Below are positions 45,121 through 54,312 of a stretch of DNA of 57,448 nucleotides, piece after piece. Position 1 is the first letter of the stretch. Each line of letters starts with the position of its first letter. A program made the translations under genes and the position numbers. The notes below the pieces were generated by a model, which was not told the DNA's origin, did not search any database, and saw nothing but the letters and a program-made list of their open reading frames with translations. Location: NCBI GenBank assembly GCA_012038135.1, contig JAAVJQ010000017.1, positions 1 to 57,448 on the forward strand, read 5' to 3'. Origin of the DNA: Salinimicrobium nanhaiense. GTDB taxonomy: Bacteria; Bacteroidota; Bacteroidia; Flavobacteriales; Flavobacteriaceae.

Positions 45121-46767
45121 TTACTCATCCTTAAACAAAATAGTATAGCTCAAATAAATTCCTGCTACTGCGGCCAGCATGAAAAATAGAATTGCCAGCC
45201 CGGGATATCCAAAGATCATAAAAGGGGAGGGGACACTCATTAACATTGCAGCTCCCATGATCATTGCCGCTATGATCAATCCCAAAGTGATCCTGTTTGC
45301 GACTTTTTGAAAACCGTCCGTAAATCTTTTTTCATCTATAGCATCGATCTGCAGTCGGAAATTATTTCGCGCCAGGTTCTCCGTGATCTTGTCTAAGCGA
45401 TCGGGAAGGTTTTCCACCAGTTTTTTTGAATCCAGTAAGACCGAAAAGATCTCTTCCGGCTTCAGCTCGTTCACCATTTTATGCTGAAGCAATTTGCTCA
45501 TATACTTCCTTACTGCTTCCCTCAGGTCGTACTCAGGTGCCAAAAATGCAATAATTTGGTCCATGTTCAGGAGGATCTTTCCGAGGATATTCACCTCCAC
45601 AGGAAGATGGATTCCGTTCATAGCTGCACTGCGATTCATTTGGATAAGGAGCTTACCCGTTTGCATGTCTTTGGCGGTGCTGTTGCTGCTTTCCTGCACC
45701 ATGATGCTGATCTCCCTCCTGAATTCCCTCTCGGTGGCCTGTTCGGTGAGGTCGCTCATGTTCAGAAGAATATCAGCGATCTCTTCTCCATCATTCTTGC
45801 TAAGGCCCAGCAGCAGTCTAAGCAGGTGTTCTTTCATCTGTTTAGAAAACTGGGCCACCATACCAAGATCCATTAGCGCGATCTTCTCATTCTCGAGCAA
45901 ATGAATATTTCCCGGATGTGGATCTGCATGAACAAACCCATCAGAAACGATCTGTTTTAGATAGGCTTCTATGAGTTCGTCGACAAGGGGGAGATAATCA
46001 TTTTCTGTCTTTTTAAGAGGGGAAACGCTGGTGATCTTTTTCCCTTTTACGTACTCCATGGTTAGAACGCGGGAAGTGGTATAGTCCGGAATTGGCTGCG
46101 GAACGATGAGTCTCCTGTATTCCTTAAGGTTTATTCCTAAGGTAACCAGGTTATTTGCCTCCCGTAAATAATCCAGCTCATGTAGCATGATGCGCCTGAG
46201 CTCGGCCAGCACGTCATTAAAACCGTATTTTTTACCGACTTCGGTATGTTTCACCGCCAGGTCTGCCATTTCTTCCAGGGTGTCCAGGTCATCCATAAAT
46301 TTCTTCCTGATCCCGGGTCGCTGCACTTTAACAGCTACTGTTTTGCCGGAGCGGAGTTCGGCTAAATGCACCTGACCAATAGAAGCACTTGCCAAAGGTT
46401 CTTTTTCAAAAGAATTAAATGCTTTAGAAATTTTTGTACCCAGTTCACTTTCAATGATCTCCTGTACTTCTTCATAAGGAATGGTAGGTAGGTCATCCTG
46501 CAGGGAAGACAGTGCTTCAAGGTAACGGTCCGGCAAAAGATCGGGTCGCGTGGATAAAAGTTGCCCTAACTTGATATAGGTGGGTCCCATTTGTTTTAGA
46601 TCTTCCACCAGTTCTTCGGGAGTTTGTTCGTAATCCTGGAAAGAACGTGCCGTTTCTTCATCCATGGCATTAGAAGCAGTCTCGTTCAGGAGATCGCTGT
46701 TCCAGTACTTGAGCATGAAGCTCAGAAATTTTTGATAGCGGGCTAAATTTTCGGGGAGAATAGACAT
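45121..46767 (-). CDS. AarF/UbiB (ABC1) family protein kinase-like
   Basis: This 548-residue protein has all UbiB landmarks: the KxGQ motif in TYIKLGQLLSTRPDLLP, the Ala-rich loop PLASASIGQVH, nucleotide-site Lys in VAVKVQRPG, the catalytic-loop HADPHPGN and metal-site LMDLGMVAQF. Two hydrophobic helices close the C-terminus. Family members are atypical kinases or ATPases that support isoprenoid-quinone biosynthesis at the membrane. It lies 27 bases downstream of the MBL-fold gene on the same strand. It is not obviously linked to the polysaccharide genes. Confidence 0.93.
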   Translation of the reverse strand: MSILPENLARYQKFLSFMLKYWNSDLLNETASNAMDEETARSFQDYEQTPEELVEDLKQMGPTYIKLGQLLSTRPDLLPDRYLEALSSLQDDLPTIPYEEVQEIIESELGTKISKAFNSFEKEPLASASIGQVHLAELRSGKTVAVKVQRPGIRKKFMDDLDTLEEMADLAVKHTEVGKKYGFNDVLAELRRIMLHELDYLREANNLVTLGINLKEYRRLIVPQPIPDYTTSRVLTMEYVKGKKITSVSPLKKTENDYLPLVDELIEAYLKQIVSDGFVHADPHPGNIHLLENEKIALMDLGMVAQFSKQMKEHLLRLLLGLSKNDGEEIADILLNMSDLTEQATEREFRREISIMVQESSNSTAKDMQTGKLLIQMNRSAAMNGIHLPVEVNILGKILLNMDQIIAFLAPEYDLREAVRKYMSKLLQHKMVNELKPEEIFSVLLDSKKLVENLPDRLDKITENLARNNFRLQIDAIDEKRFTDGFQKVANRITLGLIIAAMIMGAAMLMSVPSPFMIFGYPGLAILFFMLAAVAGIYLSYTILFKDE

Positions 46768-46794
46768 AGAGGGTTTTTTAGTGACTAATGGAGG

Positions 46795-47649
46795 TTACGG
46801 ATTATTATTTTCGTTCTTATTAACATACTTCCCCTTATCCGGGACTGCAATCTCTTCAAAGTTGTCCATTAAATTCTGCAATCCGGTTCTCAGTTCTTCT
46901 CCCTCCATTGCCGGACCATGTCCGGTTACTGCCACATTTGGATTTAAAGCAGCCAGTTTTTCAACCGAGGCTTTTGCCTTTGCCCAGTCGGGGGTTAAAT
47001 ACCGCGGTGGTCCCTGGATTTCTTTTTTCTGAACCAATACCCGGTAAAAAGAATCCTGCTTCACTGTAATAAAAGCATCTCCTGCAATTAGGGTCCTGTC
47101 ACTTTCTCGAAAAAAAGAAACATGGCCTCTGGAGTGGCCGGGGGTATGAATCCATTTCCAATCGGGAAGGAACGGAACAGATTGATCTGTAGGTAATTCC
47201 TCGACTACTTCAGAAATATCAATAGGTTCATGTGGATAGATGGAAGATAATTTAGCGAGCATACCACCTTCTACAGTAGGATCTGGTTCGGGATAAGCTT
47301 CTTTACCGGTCAAAAAAGGAATTTCCAGGCGGTGTGCATAAACCGGAACTTTCCACTTTTCAAGAAGATCCACAATCCCTCCCACGTGATCAAAATGGCC
47401 GTGAGTCAGGAGAATAGCTTCAGGTTTTGCATTTTTACCGAATCTTTTTTCGGCTACTTCTATAATATTAGAGTGGGATTTTGGCATTCCTGTATCTATC
47501 AGCACCCAATTGCCACTTTTCTCTTCACCAATAAAGATCACATTTACAATTTGATCGGTCAGAAAATGTACATCTTTTTTTGCAGTCGTTTCTGTGCCAC
47601 CTGTTATGGAGGTCATCGGTATAAACTTGTCATCATCACTTTGCTTCAT
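46795..47649 (-). CDS. MBL-fold metallo-hydrolase
   Basis: This protein of about 284 residues has the metallo-beta-lactamase motif LLTHGHFDHVGG (HxHxDH). Further ligands lie in HTPGHSRGHVSFF, AGDAF and VTGHGP, matching the glyoxalase II-like group. ATG 47649 is preferred to the overlapping GTG at 47652. There is no signal peptide, so it is cytoplasmic. The substrate is unknown. It heads a two-gene minus-strand operon with the AarF gene. Confidence 0.9.
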   Translation of the reverse strand: MKQSDDDKFIPMTSITGGTETTAKKDVHFLTDQIVNVIFIGEEKSGNWVLIDTGMPKSHSNIIEVAEKRFGKNAKPEAILLTHGHFDHVGGIVDLLEKWKVPVYAHRLEIPFLTGKEAYPEPDPTVEGGMLAKLSSIYPHEPIDISEVVEELPTDQSVPFLPDWKWIHTPGHSRGHVSFFRESDRTLIAGDAFITVKQDSFYRVLVQKKEIQGPPRYLTPDWAKAKASVEKLAALNPNVAVTGHGPAMEGEELRTGLQNLMDNFEEIAVPDKGKYVNKNENNNP

Positions 47650-47857
47650 CACATCATTTCTTTATTCTCTTAAAAATATAATTTTAAAATCCGCTCACAG
47701 TTGGTTTTTCAATAACTTTAACTGATTTTGCCTATGTCTCCTCGGGACTTTCTTGCTACCGAAGGCTCTACAAATACGTGCCAAGATTTTTAAGGTCTTG
47801 AAAGAAAACACTTTATAAAAAGCTTAATGTTTCTGGGATAAAAAAGCATAAAAAGGT

Positions 47858-47888
47858 TTGCAGAAATGTATCTGAACACATACATTTG
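47858..47888 (+). promoter_or_regulatory. Bacteroidota promoter for tRNA-Ser (TTG-N20-TACATTTG)
   Basis: TTG at 47858-47860 and TACATTTG at 47881-47888, separated by 20 bases, lie about 34 bases before the mature tRNA start. Confidence 0.65.
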
Positions 47889-47922
47889 CAACCGCAAAAT
47901 ATTTGCAAGTTCATTACAATAA

Positions 47923-48007
47923 GGAGAGTTGCCAGAGTGGTTAATGGAGCAGTTTGCTAAACTGTCGACGAGCAATTGTCGCGTGAGTTCGAATCTCACA
48001 CTCTCCG
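47923..48007 (+). tRNA. tRNA-Ser (GCT)
   Basis: The acceptor arms ggagagt (47923) and actctcc (48000-48006) pair. The anticodon loop is ttGCTaa, with GCT at 47956-47958. A long variable arm is present, as in class II tRNAs, and the T loop is gttcgaatc. CCA is not encoded. Confidence 0.95.
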
Positions 48008-48372
48008 CTACCGGAATTCAAGATTCAGAATTCAAGATTCAAGATTTACACTTGTTGGAATTTGGAATTTTAAATATTGAATTTTGAATAACATCGAAGG
48101 TGTTTTCGGGGTGTGTAGCCCCTCGACAAATTTCTCACGAGATTTTCTCGGGATAAACTCCGCCCGGTTATCGCGCCCGCTTTGGGAGATAATTGGAATT
48201 TGTTAATTGTTTATTGAAAATTGTCAGCGTAAGCTGATTTCGGGGTGTAGCCCCTCGACAAATCTCTCACGAGATTTTCTCGGGATAAACTCCGCCCGGT
48301 TATCGCGCCCGCTTTGGGAGATAATTGGAATTTGTTAATTGTTTATTGAAAATTGTCAGCGTAAGCTGATTT
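48008..48372 (+). repeat. two tandem ~132-base copies carrying broken 5' halves of tRNA-Pro
   Basis: After short 'gaattcaagattcagaattc' units (48012-48043), two copies start at 48107 and 48241. Each begins like tRNA-Pro (cggggtgtag), is interrupted by about 45 bases with a 'atctc...gagat' hairpin, resumes as cccggttatcgcgcccgc (48163, 48295) and tttgggag, then leaves the tRNA after the anticodon for 'ataattggaatttgttaatt'. The intact tRNA-Pro begins at 48373, so the spacing is 134 and 132 bases. The copies cannot form mature tRNAs. Confidence 0.85.
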
Positions 48373-48447
48373 CGGGGTGTAGCGTAGCCCGGTTATCGCG
48401 CCTGCTTTGGGAGCAGGAGGCCGCAGGTTCGAATCCTGCCACCCCGA
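48373..48447 (+). tRNA. tRNA-Pro (TGG)
   Basis: The acceptor arms cggggtg and caccccg pair. The anticodon stem cctgc/gcagg surrounds the loop ttTGGga, with TGG at 48408-48410. The T arm is gcaggttcgaatcctgc. Its last 15 bases are part of the att repeat of the integrative element. Confidence 0.95.
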
Positions 48448-48448
48448 C
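48433..48448 (+). other. attL (16-base direct repeat, left)
   Basis: ATCCTGCCACCCCGAC covers the 3' arm of tRNA-Pro plus one base. It is identical to 55821-55836 and flanked by different sequence on both sides. Confidence 0.88.
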
Positions 48449-48470
48449 GAATCACCTACTAAGTGGAACC

Positions 48471-48510
48471 AAAACACTGTTAATCTATTGATTTTCAGTG
48501 TTTTTTGTTT
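48471..48510 (+). terminator. element-borne terminator for tRNA-Pro
   Basis: Stem aaaacactg (48471-48479) pairs with cagtgtttt (48496-48504) and continues into a T run. It lies inside the element, so it replaces the terminator displaced to 55842. Confidence 0.75.
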
Positions 48511-48545
48511 TTAGGGATATCAAAGAATATCATTTAAAAGCAAAA

Positions 48546-48567
48546 GTTTGGTGAATCATTCGGTGAA
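48546..48567 (+). repeat. 22-base direct repeat, left copy
   Basis: The repeat gtttggtgaatcattcggtg plus 'aa' is also present at 55740-55761 in the same orientation. It contains two 'ggtgaatcat/cggtgaa' half units, as expected for recombinase arm-type sites. Confidence 0.7.
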
Positions 48568-48662
48568 TCATTTATTGCAGATAATTCCGTAACTTCATAG
48601 GGCATTTTAGTTGATTTGACTTTCGTCTTTGCTAACTGATTGTTTCATTAAAGACGCTTGAA

Positions 48663-49877
48663 ATGCCTAATTACACTACCTTTTCCGTATTATTCTTTGT
48701 TCGTAAACATCATGATGAGACAAAGAAATTATTTATTTATGCCCGAATTACTGTCAATGGAAGACGCTCCGAAATCAGTCTAAAAAGATCAATTTCGGTG
48801 AATCAATGGGACGCTTCAAAAGGACGCGCCAGGGGAACAGCTCCCAAATCGCGAATTCTGAACCAGTATTTAGACCAGGTTTACAATAAGCTGTTAGACT
48901 GCCATAAGCAGCTGTCGTCAGAGAATAAAGTAATCTCCGCACAAAGTATCAAAGCTCGTTTCTATGGGAGTGATGATCACCAGAAAACCTTATTGGAATT
49001 GATGGATTATCATAATTCTCATATGAAAAATGTGTTGAAGCCCGGAACGCTGAAAAATTATTATACGACCGAAACTTATTTAAAAGAGTTTTTAAAGAGG
49101 AAAATGAGCTGCAATGATATTAGCCTCAAACAGATCAATTACCGGTTTGTAACTGACTTTGAACAGTTCCTACGCAAGTATTCTGCAAAGGTTTCCAGGA
49201 AGACTTGTGGCAATAATGGTACGATGAAACACTTGGAACGTTTTAAAAAGATGCTCAACCTGGCAATTAAACTAGAATGGTTAGTTAAAAATCCTTTTGA
49301 CAATTTTAAATTCAGGTTTGAGAAAAATGAACGGCAATATTTAAGTAAAAGAGAACTTCAACTAGTAGAGAGCACTGAATTTACCAGTAGCAGCTTACAA
49401 AAAGTAAAAGACATTTTCATCTTCTCATGTTATACTGGGCTTTCTTATATAGATTTAAAAAAATTGACCATTCATCAGATTATTAAAGGAATCGATGGGA
49501 GCAACTGGATCTATAGCAAACGGGAGAAAACAGACGAAACGGTAAAAGTGCCACTTTTGCCCCAGGCTCAAAATATTATGAATCAATATGCCGATGGTAT
49601 AAAAAGTGAATTTTTATTTCCGGTATTTTCGAATCAAAAAGTCAATAAATATCTAAAAGAGGTTATGCTGCAATTGAAAATAAAAAAAACAATTACCTTT
49701 CATTCTGCCAGACATACTTTTGCCACAACCGTTACTTTATCGAACGGTGTACCTATAGAAACGGTTTCAAAGCTTTTAGGACACACCAAATTATCTACCA
49801 CTCAGATTTATGCTAAGGTTTTAGAAAATAAGTTGAGTGAAGATATGATGCTACTGAAAGAAAAAATAGGATCGTAA
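48663..49877 (+). CDS. tyrosine recombinase (integrase)
   Basis: This 404-residue site-specific recombinase has an N-terminal arm-binding domain (KLFIYARITVNGRRSEISLK), a SAM-like core-binding domain (about 100-200) and a catalytic domain. It shows FHSARHTFATT (HxxR) and LGHTKLSTTQIYAKV with the nucleophilic Tyr near residue 382. The first catalytic Arg position reads Ser (CYTGLSYIDLKKL), as in IntDOT-like Bacteroidota integrases. It lies just inside attL and is predicted to catalyse insertion into tRNA-Pro. Confidence 0.95.
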   Translation: MPNYTTFSVLFFVRKHHDETKKLFIYARITVNGRRSEISLKRSISVNQWDASKGRARGTAPKSRILNQYLDQVYNKLLDCHKQLSSENKVISAQSIKARFYGSDDHQKTLLELMDYHNSHMKNVLKPGTLKNYYTTETYLKEFLKRKMSCNDISLKQINYRFVTDFEQFLRKYSAKVSRKTCGNNGTMKHLERFKKMLNLAIKLEWLVKNPFDNFKFRFEKNERQYLSKRELQLVESTEFTSSSLQKVKDIFIFSCYTGLSYIDLKKLTIHQIIKGIDGSNWIYSKREKTDETVKVPLLPQAQNIMNQYADGIKSEFLFPVFSNQKVNKYLKEVMLQLKIKKTITFHSARHTFATTVTLSNGVPIETVSKLLGHTKLSTTQIYAKVLENKLSEDMMLLKEKIGS

Positions 49878-49996
49878 TTTTAATAACGAAGATGTGTGCC
49901 TATTGCCTATATCTTTATACTACCGATGGTCACGTCACGTTTAAAAAATTCAGGCTTAGAGTATAGTAGATGAATCTCTGAAAATAAAAACTAAGC

Positions 49997-52642
49997 TTAA
50001 AAAGAAAATTTTAAACTTACCAGAAGTTGCGAAGGCCTAAGTCTATAGGTACTCTGAATATATGAGAACTCCGAATTAGAAACCCTCACAAATTCATTGG
50101 TATTTAAAACATTATTCCAACTGGCTCTTAAATCAAAAGCTGGTTTTTTGAAGGTGTACTGATAATTTAAATTTAGGAAATAGTTATTGCGATTTCTGTT
50201 TGAAATACTATTGTAATAATATTCAGAATTTGCACTTAAATATTGCTGCTCACTTAAATAAAAGAAGTAATCTACGGAATGTGATTGAGTTCTTATTGGT
50301 GCAGTCTCTCTACTTTCTATAATAGTGTATAAATAACCTAAATCAGCATTATAAGTAGTGCTTAACCAATCTGTAATTTCAGATTCCAATTTCGCATTAA
50401 AATTCAAATTTTGATTTTGTATGTCTGCAAAACGCTCATTTAACAATTGTTCCCGTTCAATGCTTGAAAAAGTAGAGCTTAAACTTAAAGTAGTATTGAG
50501 TTTGCTAAAATATTTACTGCCCCTAAGACTTAAATTATGTGAATTGGAATAATTTTCCTTTACTAACGCTTCAAAAATGGTCGTTCCATTTTGATTTATA
50601 CGGTTGCTATATAAAAGGTTGTTTTTTGTTTGCGAAAATTTATAAGAACTACTGGCAAAAATGGAATTAATAGGATTACGGTAGGAAATTCGCCAGCTAT
50701 AATTTTGTTGAAAATTCTCTGTTATTGGTGTATTGTACCGCTGTAAATTCCGGTAGTCGGTCAGGATAAATCCGTAGTATAAATTAGTAACATCGCCAAA
50801 ATTATTCTTAAGATTTGCGGATACGCTAGCTTCCCAAAATGCTGAAAACTCTTTTTTAATATATAAATCAGGTTCAAAAGTGAAGCGGTTTAAGTTTTGC
50901 TCTTTATCTAAAACAATATCTTCAATATTAAAAATGCGATAATTGAAAGGTGTTTGAAGGCGTATATTCCAGCTATTTTTCTTATAGGTAAACTTGTTTG
51001 TTAAATAAATATTTGAAGAAAAGAAATTGAGATCATTACGATAATTTCCTTTGAGGGTATCAGTTTCATTATAGTCAATTAGAATTAATTGACTATCCAA
51101 TTTTTCACTTTGTATTGCGAAACCAATCTCAGGTGCAATAGTAATATCTTTTAATCCTTTGGTAAAGCCTGCGGAGTTTTCGGTAAAAAAGGTGGAAGAT
51201 TTTAAAATCTGATTTGTTTCTGTATAAGGTTGCTCTTCATTCAATAATTCTTTGAATTGACCAGGATCTACATTTAAAGTTTGTGAGGATTCTGTATAGC
51301 CTGTATTAGATGCAAAGGTCATTAATTGTTTTCCGAATGGTTTAAGAAGTTTTAATTTATTTCTAAATGCCAAGAATGGGTTGTTGAGTGATTGCGAAAT
51401 ATGGTCATCTTGGGTACGAATATCACCAAACTGTGAATCCCAAAAGCCATTTATTTCCAAAGTGTTTTTCAGGTAATTATCATCTGTGTTCTTTTCCAAA
51501 ATGAATTTGGACTGTAAATTTTCGATATAAAAATTGTTATTAACTCTTTCGGAAATAGAAATGGTATCATTCTGTGTAAAGAAAAGGGTTTGAGTATTTC
51601 CCATTTGTTGTTGGCTATCGTTCAAATAGGAAACATTTACCTTTAGGTCAATATCTTTTTTAAGCCGAATCAAATAATTAGCTGATCCTAAATGTACATT
51701 ATTGTCCAGCCAGCGTTCCTGGGAAAAAGATGGTGCTGCAATTTTACGGATTGAAAGCCAATCCCTTTTGTTGATATTAAATTCCTGTCTTCCAATATCT
51801 TCAAAGGAAAAGTCCCTGATCTCGCGAGATACATCGTTGCCCGTGTTGTTGCTCTGGTAAGAAAAAATTGCTTGTTGTTTTTTGGTAAAAACCATCGGGG
51901 TAATATTTGCTTTCCAAAGAATGGGTGAAAGACCGCTGCCAAATTCAGCACTGCCGGTTAAGGTCACGTTTTTTTTAAGTTTTATATTTAAGGAAGCCCT
52001 TTCGGAAAATTCCAGACTGTCCAATATCTTTATGGGTTGGTGGTTTTCCAGTATTTGAACCTGCGATACATCATCTGCCGAGAGGTTATTGTTGGCGAGG
52101 TTATACCGTCCTTCCAATAGATCGAGGCCTTCTATATAATATTTTTGGATAGGTTCGCCTTGGTAGTAGATCTGACCGGAACTGCGTATTTCTATTCCAG
52201 GCATTTTTTTTAGCACATCGGCTATCACGCGGTCTTTTTGATCTTTAAAAGCTGAAACGGAATAACTAAGGGTGTCTCCTCTTATTTCGATTATATTCGA
52301 TTCTATATGCACCTCCTTCAATTCTTCTGATGATTCTGTAAGGCGCACTGTAAGATGTTGAGTTTTATTTTGAAGTTTGCTATTCCAATTTTTGAAGCCC
52401 AAGTGTGCAACCTTAATAAAAAAGAATTCTGAATCAGCCTTTACATCTATTTGAAATTTACCATGATTATCTGAAATTCCATAAGCAACTATATTTGCAG
52501 TTGAATCTTGGCTTATAGTAATGGTTGCCCCGCTCAAACGTTGCTTGTCCTTATCAGTAATTTCGCCGGTAATAACTGTTTGCGAAAAACCTTTACTGAA
52601 GATAAATACCAACAAAAAGAGAAAACAGCATTTTATCTTCAT
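49997..52642 (-). CDS. outer-membrane beta-barrel protein with carboxypeptidase-regulatory-like domain (TonB-receptor-like)
   Basis: This 881-residue protein has a signal peptide (CCFLFLLVFIFSKGFSQ). A CarboxypepD_reg-like beta-sandwich follows (about residues 20-110, ITGEITDKDKQRLSGATITI). A plug-like region (about 125-210) has VIADVLKKMPGIEIRSSGQI and IQKYYIEGLDLLEGRYNL, and a long beta-barrel ends in the aromatic LLVSLKFSF. This is the architecture of SusC/TonB-receptor-like proteins, but no TonB box is evident. It is last in the peptide/GLPGLI operon, 5 bases after the GLPGLI gene. It probably moves or senses the peptide or a ligand at the outer membrane (inference). Confidence 0.88.
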   Translation of the reverse strand: MKIKCCFLFLLVFIFSKGFSQTVITGEITDKDKQRLSGATITISQDSTANIVAYGISDNHGKFQIDVKADSEFFFIKVAHLGFKNWNSKLQNKTQHLTVRLTESSEELKEVHIESNIIEIRGDTLSYSVSAFKDQKDRVIADVLKKMPGIEIRSSGQIYYQGEPIQKYYIEGLDLLEGRYNLANNNLSADDVSQVQILENHQPIKILDSLEFSERASLNIKLKKNVTLTGSAEFGSGLSPILWKANITPMVFTKKQQAIFSYQSNNTGNDVSREIRDFSFEDIGRQEFNINKRDWLSIRKIAAPSFSQERWLDNNVHLGSANYLIRLKKDIDLKVNVSYLNDSQQQMGNTQTLFFTQNDTISISERVNNNFYIENLQSKFILEKNTDDNYLKNTLEINGFWDSQFGDIRTQDDHISQSLNNPFLAFRNKLKLLKPFGKQLMTFASNTGYTESSQTLNVDPGQFKELLNEEQPYTETNQILKSSTFFTENSAGFTKGLKDITIAPEIGFAIQSEKLDSQLILIDYNETDTLKGNYRNDLNFFSSNIYLTNKFTYKKNSWNIRLQTPFNYRIFNIEDIVLDKEQNLNRFTFEPDLYIKKEFSAFWEASVSANLKNNFGDVTNLYYGFILTDYRNLQRYNTPITENFQQNYSWRISYRNPINSIFASSSYKFSQTKNNLLYSNRINQNGTTIFEALVKENYSNSHNLSLRGSKYFSKLNTTLSLSSTFSSIEREQLLNERFADIQNQNLNFNAKLESEITDWLSTTYNADLGYLYTIIESRETAPIRTQSHSVDYFFYLSEQQYLSANSEYYYNSISNRNRNNYFLNLNYQYTFKKPAFDLRASWNNVLNTNEFVRVSNSEFSYIQSTYRLRPSQLLVSLKFSF

Positions 52643-52647
52643 TTACT

Positions 52648-53427
52648 TTATTCAAGTTCGATAGGATTATTTTGATTTTTCAATCTTGCCCTTTGATTTC
52701 TATCATATTTATCCAAACCTTCTTTTGGGATTTGTATACCGGGATTGTTCAATATTAGGGATGGCTTTTCCTTTATTTTTTTTCGAAACAAATCTAAATT
52801 AGCATCTGAAATTCTGGTGTAATCTTGATCCGCAACATTTACGGACACTTTAATTTTCTCTATACCTTTGGCTGTAAAATGATAGTGATTTTTTGAATCA
52901 TAAACTTCAAGGATCATTCCAGGCAGACCGTTAAACTTATAAGGACCTTCCGGAATCGGTAGGTTAGGGGCAAACCATGCTTCATAATCCCTGCCCTTAA
53001 AGTGTGTACGTGCTAAAGTAGTTTCATATCCCATTATATTTTTTTTACTGTTCTCAATTTTCCAAACTAACTGGGGTAATTTATTCTCTGTTTTATATTT
53101 AAATGTAGTAAAATCATATAAACAGATTAATTCATCATTTTTCCGATCCTTATATATTTTATATCTAAATTTCGATTTTTGAATCCCAAATAATGCCCTA
53201 GGATTTTTAGAGCTTAATATAGAATCTTTTAGGTGCGTAGTTTGACTTCTGAACACAGAAACTTTATCGTCTACATCTAAGTACATATATTCTGTATCTA
53301 CAGAAGATTGATCTAAAGAATCAATTTGAAATGACAGTTCATAAATTACCCGCCATGGATTATTGCTTTGTTGAGAAAATAAGAGTATTGGAAAAAAGAA
53401 AAAGAGGGGATAAATAAATTTTTTCAT
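52648..53427 (-). CDS. GLPGLI family protein
   Basis: This 259-residue secreted protein has a signal peptide (FIYPLFFFFPILLFSQQ) and the family motif as PYKFNGLPGMILEVYDSKNH. AWFAPNLPIPEGPYKF and the Trp/Lys-rich upstream strand (ENSKKNIMGYETTLARTHFK) are also typical. GLPGLI proteins (TIGR01200) are Bacteroidota-specific and of unknown function. The gene overlaps the upstream GLPGLI gene by 4 bases (ATGA) and is followed closely by the barrel gene. Confidence 0.92.
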   Translation of the reverse strand: MKKFIYPLFFFFPILLFSQQSNNPWRVIYELSFQIDSLDQSSVDTEYMYLDVDDKVSVFRSQTTHLKDSILSSKNPRALFGIQKSKFRYKIYKDRKNDELICLYDFTTFKYKTENKLPQLVWKIENSKKNIMGYETTLARTHFKGRDYEAWFAPNLPIPEGPYKFNGLPGMILEVYDSKNHYHFTAKGIEKIKVSVNVADQDYTRISDANLDLFRKKIKEKPSLILNNPGIQIPKEGLDKYDRNQRARLKNQNNPIELE

Positions 53428-54254
53428 ATAGTTTTAAGTTCTATGGGGTTATTTTCTTTTAATTTTTCCTTATGCTCTTTGAGCATTTCCGTTTTTTTTG
53501 AATTATCAGAAAAATTAATTTTTATACCCGTTTCTTCCATCTTTTTAAAGGGATTTTCTTCGTACTCTTTTAAAACCTTCAAGAAGACCTTTTTTTCGGT
53601 TTTAATTGTGTTTGAACTGTCATAAAAAGAAATCGGATTTTCTATTTTTTTTAGATTGCTCAACTTGAAATGATATTCCTCTTCACTGTCAGATATTTCG
53701 AGGATTAGGCCTGGTAATCCACCGAATTTATAAGGACCTGAACTAACTGGAATTTCCGAGGTAAACCAAGCAGAATATTCACGTCCAGCATATTTTGTCC
53801 TTGCTTTTTTACAGAGATAACCAGCTATAGTTTTTTTTTCATTGTGAATTTCCCATTTTAGTTCGGGATTTTCCTTATAACTGAAATTATCTTTTAACAC
53901 TTTTTGTTTATAAACTATATTGGAATTACTAATTTCGTTAAAGATAACATAGTCAAATTCGGTTTTGGGAAGGTTTCTTAGTATACTTGAAAAACCAGAA
54001 TTTGTATTTTTTCTATTTCTCAATAATGAATCTTTTTTATGTTTCCCTAAACTCAAAAATACAGTATAATCTGAACCAATAAATAACAACATATCTTCCT
54101 GTTTTTGGGAATTATCCACTTTGCTTGGTTGATACGTCAATCTATAAATAGCCTTATAATTTGTTGATTTGCCATTCTGGGCATTTACAGCACTTTGAAA
54201 ACTTAAAAACAGGAATATTATTAAGTAAAAATGAATTTTTATTTTTAATATCAT
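53424..54254 (-). CDS. GLPGLI family protein
   Basis: This 276-residue secreted protein has a signal peptide (IHFYLIIFLFLSFQSAVNAQ) and the exact family motif PYKFGGLPGLILEISDSEEE. WFTSEIPVSSG and NEKKTIAGYLCKKARTKYAG are also family features. It is a paralogue of the next gene, with about the same layout, and the pair is translationally coupled. It lies 58 bases after the small peptide gene, beyond a terminator hairpin, so it may be expressed by partial readthrough. A TATTTTTG (-7-like) also lies just before it at 54257-54264. Confidence 0.93.
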   Translation of the reverse strand: MILKIKIHFYLIIFLFLSFQSAVNAQNGKSTNYKAIYRLTYQPSKVDNSQKQEDMLLFIGSDYTVFLSLGKHKKDSLLRNRKNTNSGFSSILRNLPKTEFDYVIFNEISNSNIVYKQKVLKDNFSYKENPELKWEIHNEKKTIAGYLCKKARTKYAGREYSAWFTSEIPVSSGPYKFGGLPGLILEISDSEEEYHFKLSNLKKIENPISFYDSSNTIKTEKKVFLKVLKEYEENPFKKMEETGIKINFSDNSKKTEMLKEHKEKLKENNPIELKTI

Positions 54255-54274
54255 ATCAAAAATATTTAAATTAT

Positions 54275-54304
54275 AAAAAACAGGACTGAAATTTCAGCCC
54301 TGTT
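54275..54304 (-). terminator. intrinsic terminator (or attenuator) after the small peptide gene
   Basis: On the minus strand, acagggctgaaa pairs with tttcagtcctgt (one mismatch; plus-strand 54280-54303), and a T run follows. It starts 9 bases after the peptide stop and precedes the GLPGLI gene. Peptide mRNA should therefore exceed that of the downstream genes. Confidence 0.75.
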
Positions 54305-54312
54305 GCATTCAA

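Noticed and set aside
44945..45148. 67-codon plus-strand open frame
   Set aside because: It spans short palindromes and overlaps the end of the AarF gene on the other strand.
47790..47999. 69-codon minus-strand open frame
   Set aside because: It overlaps the tRNA-Ser gene and its promoter.
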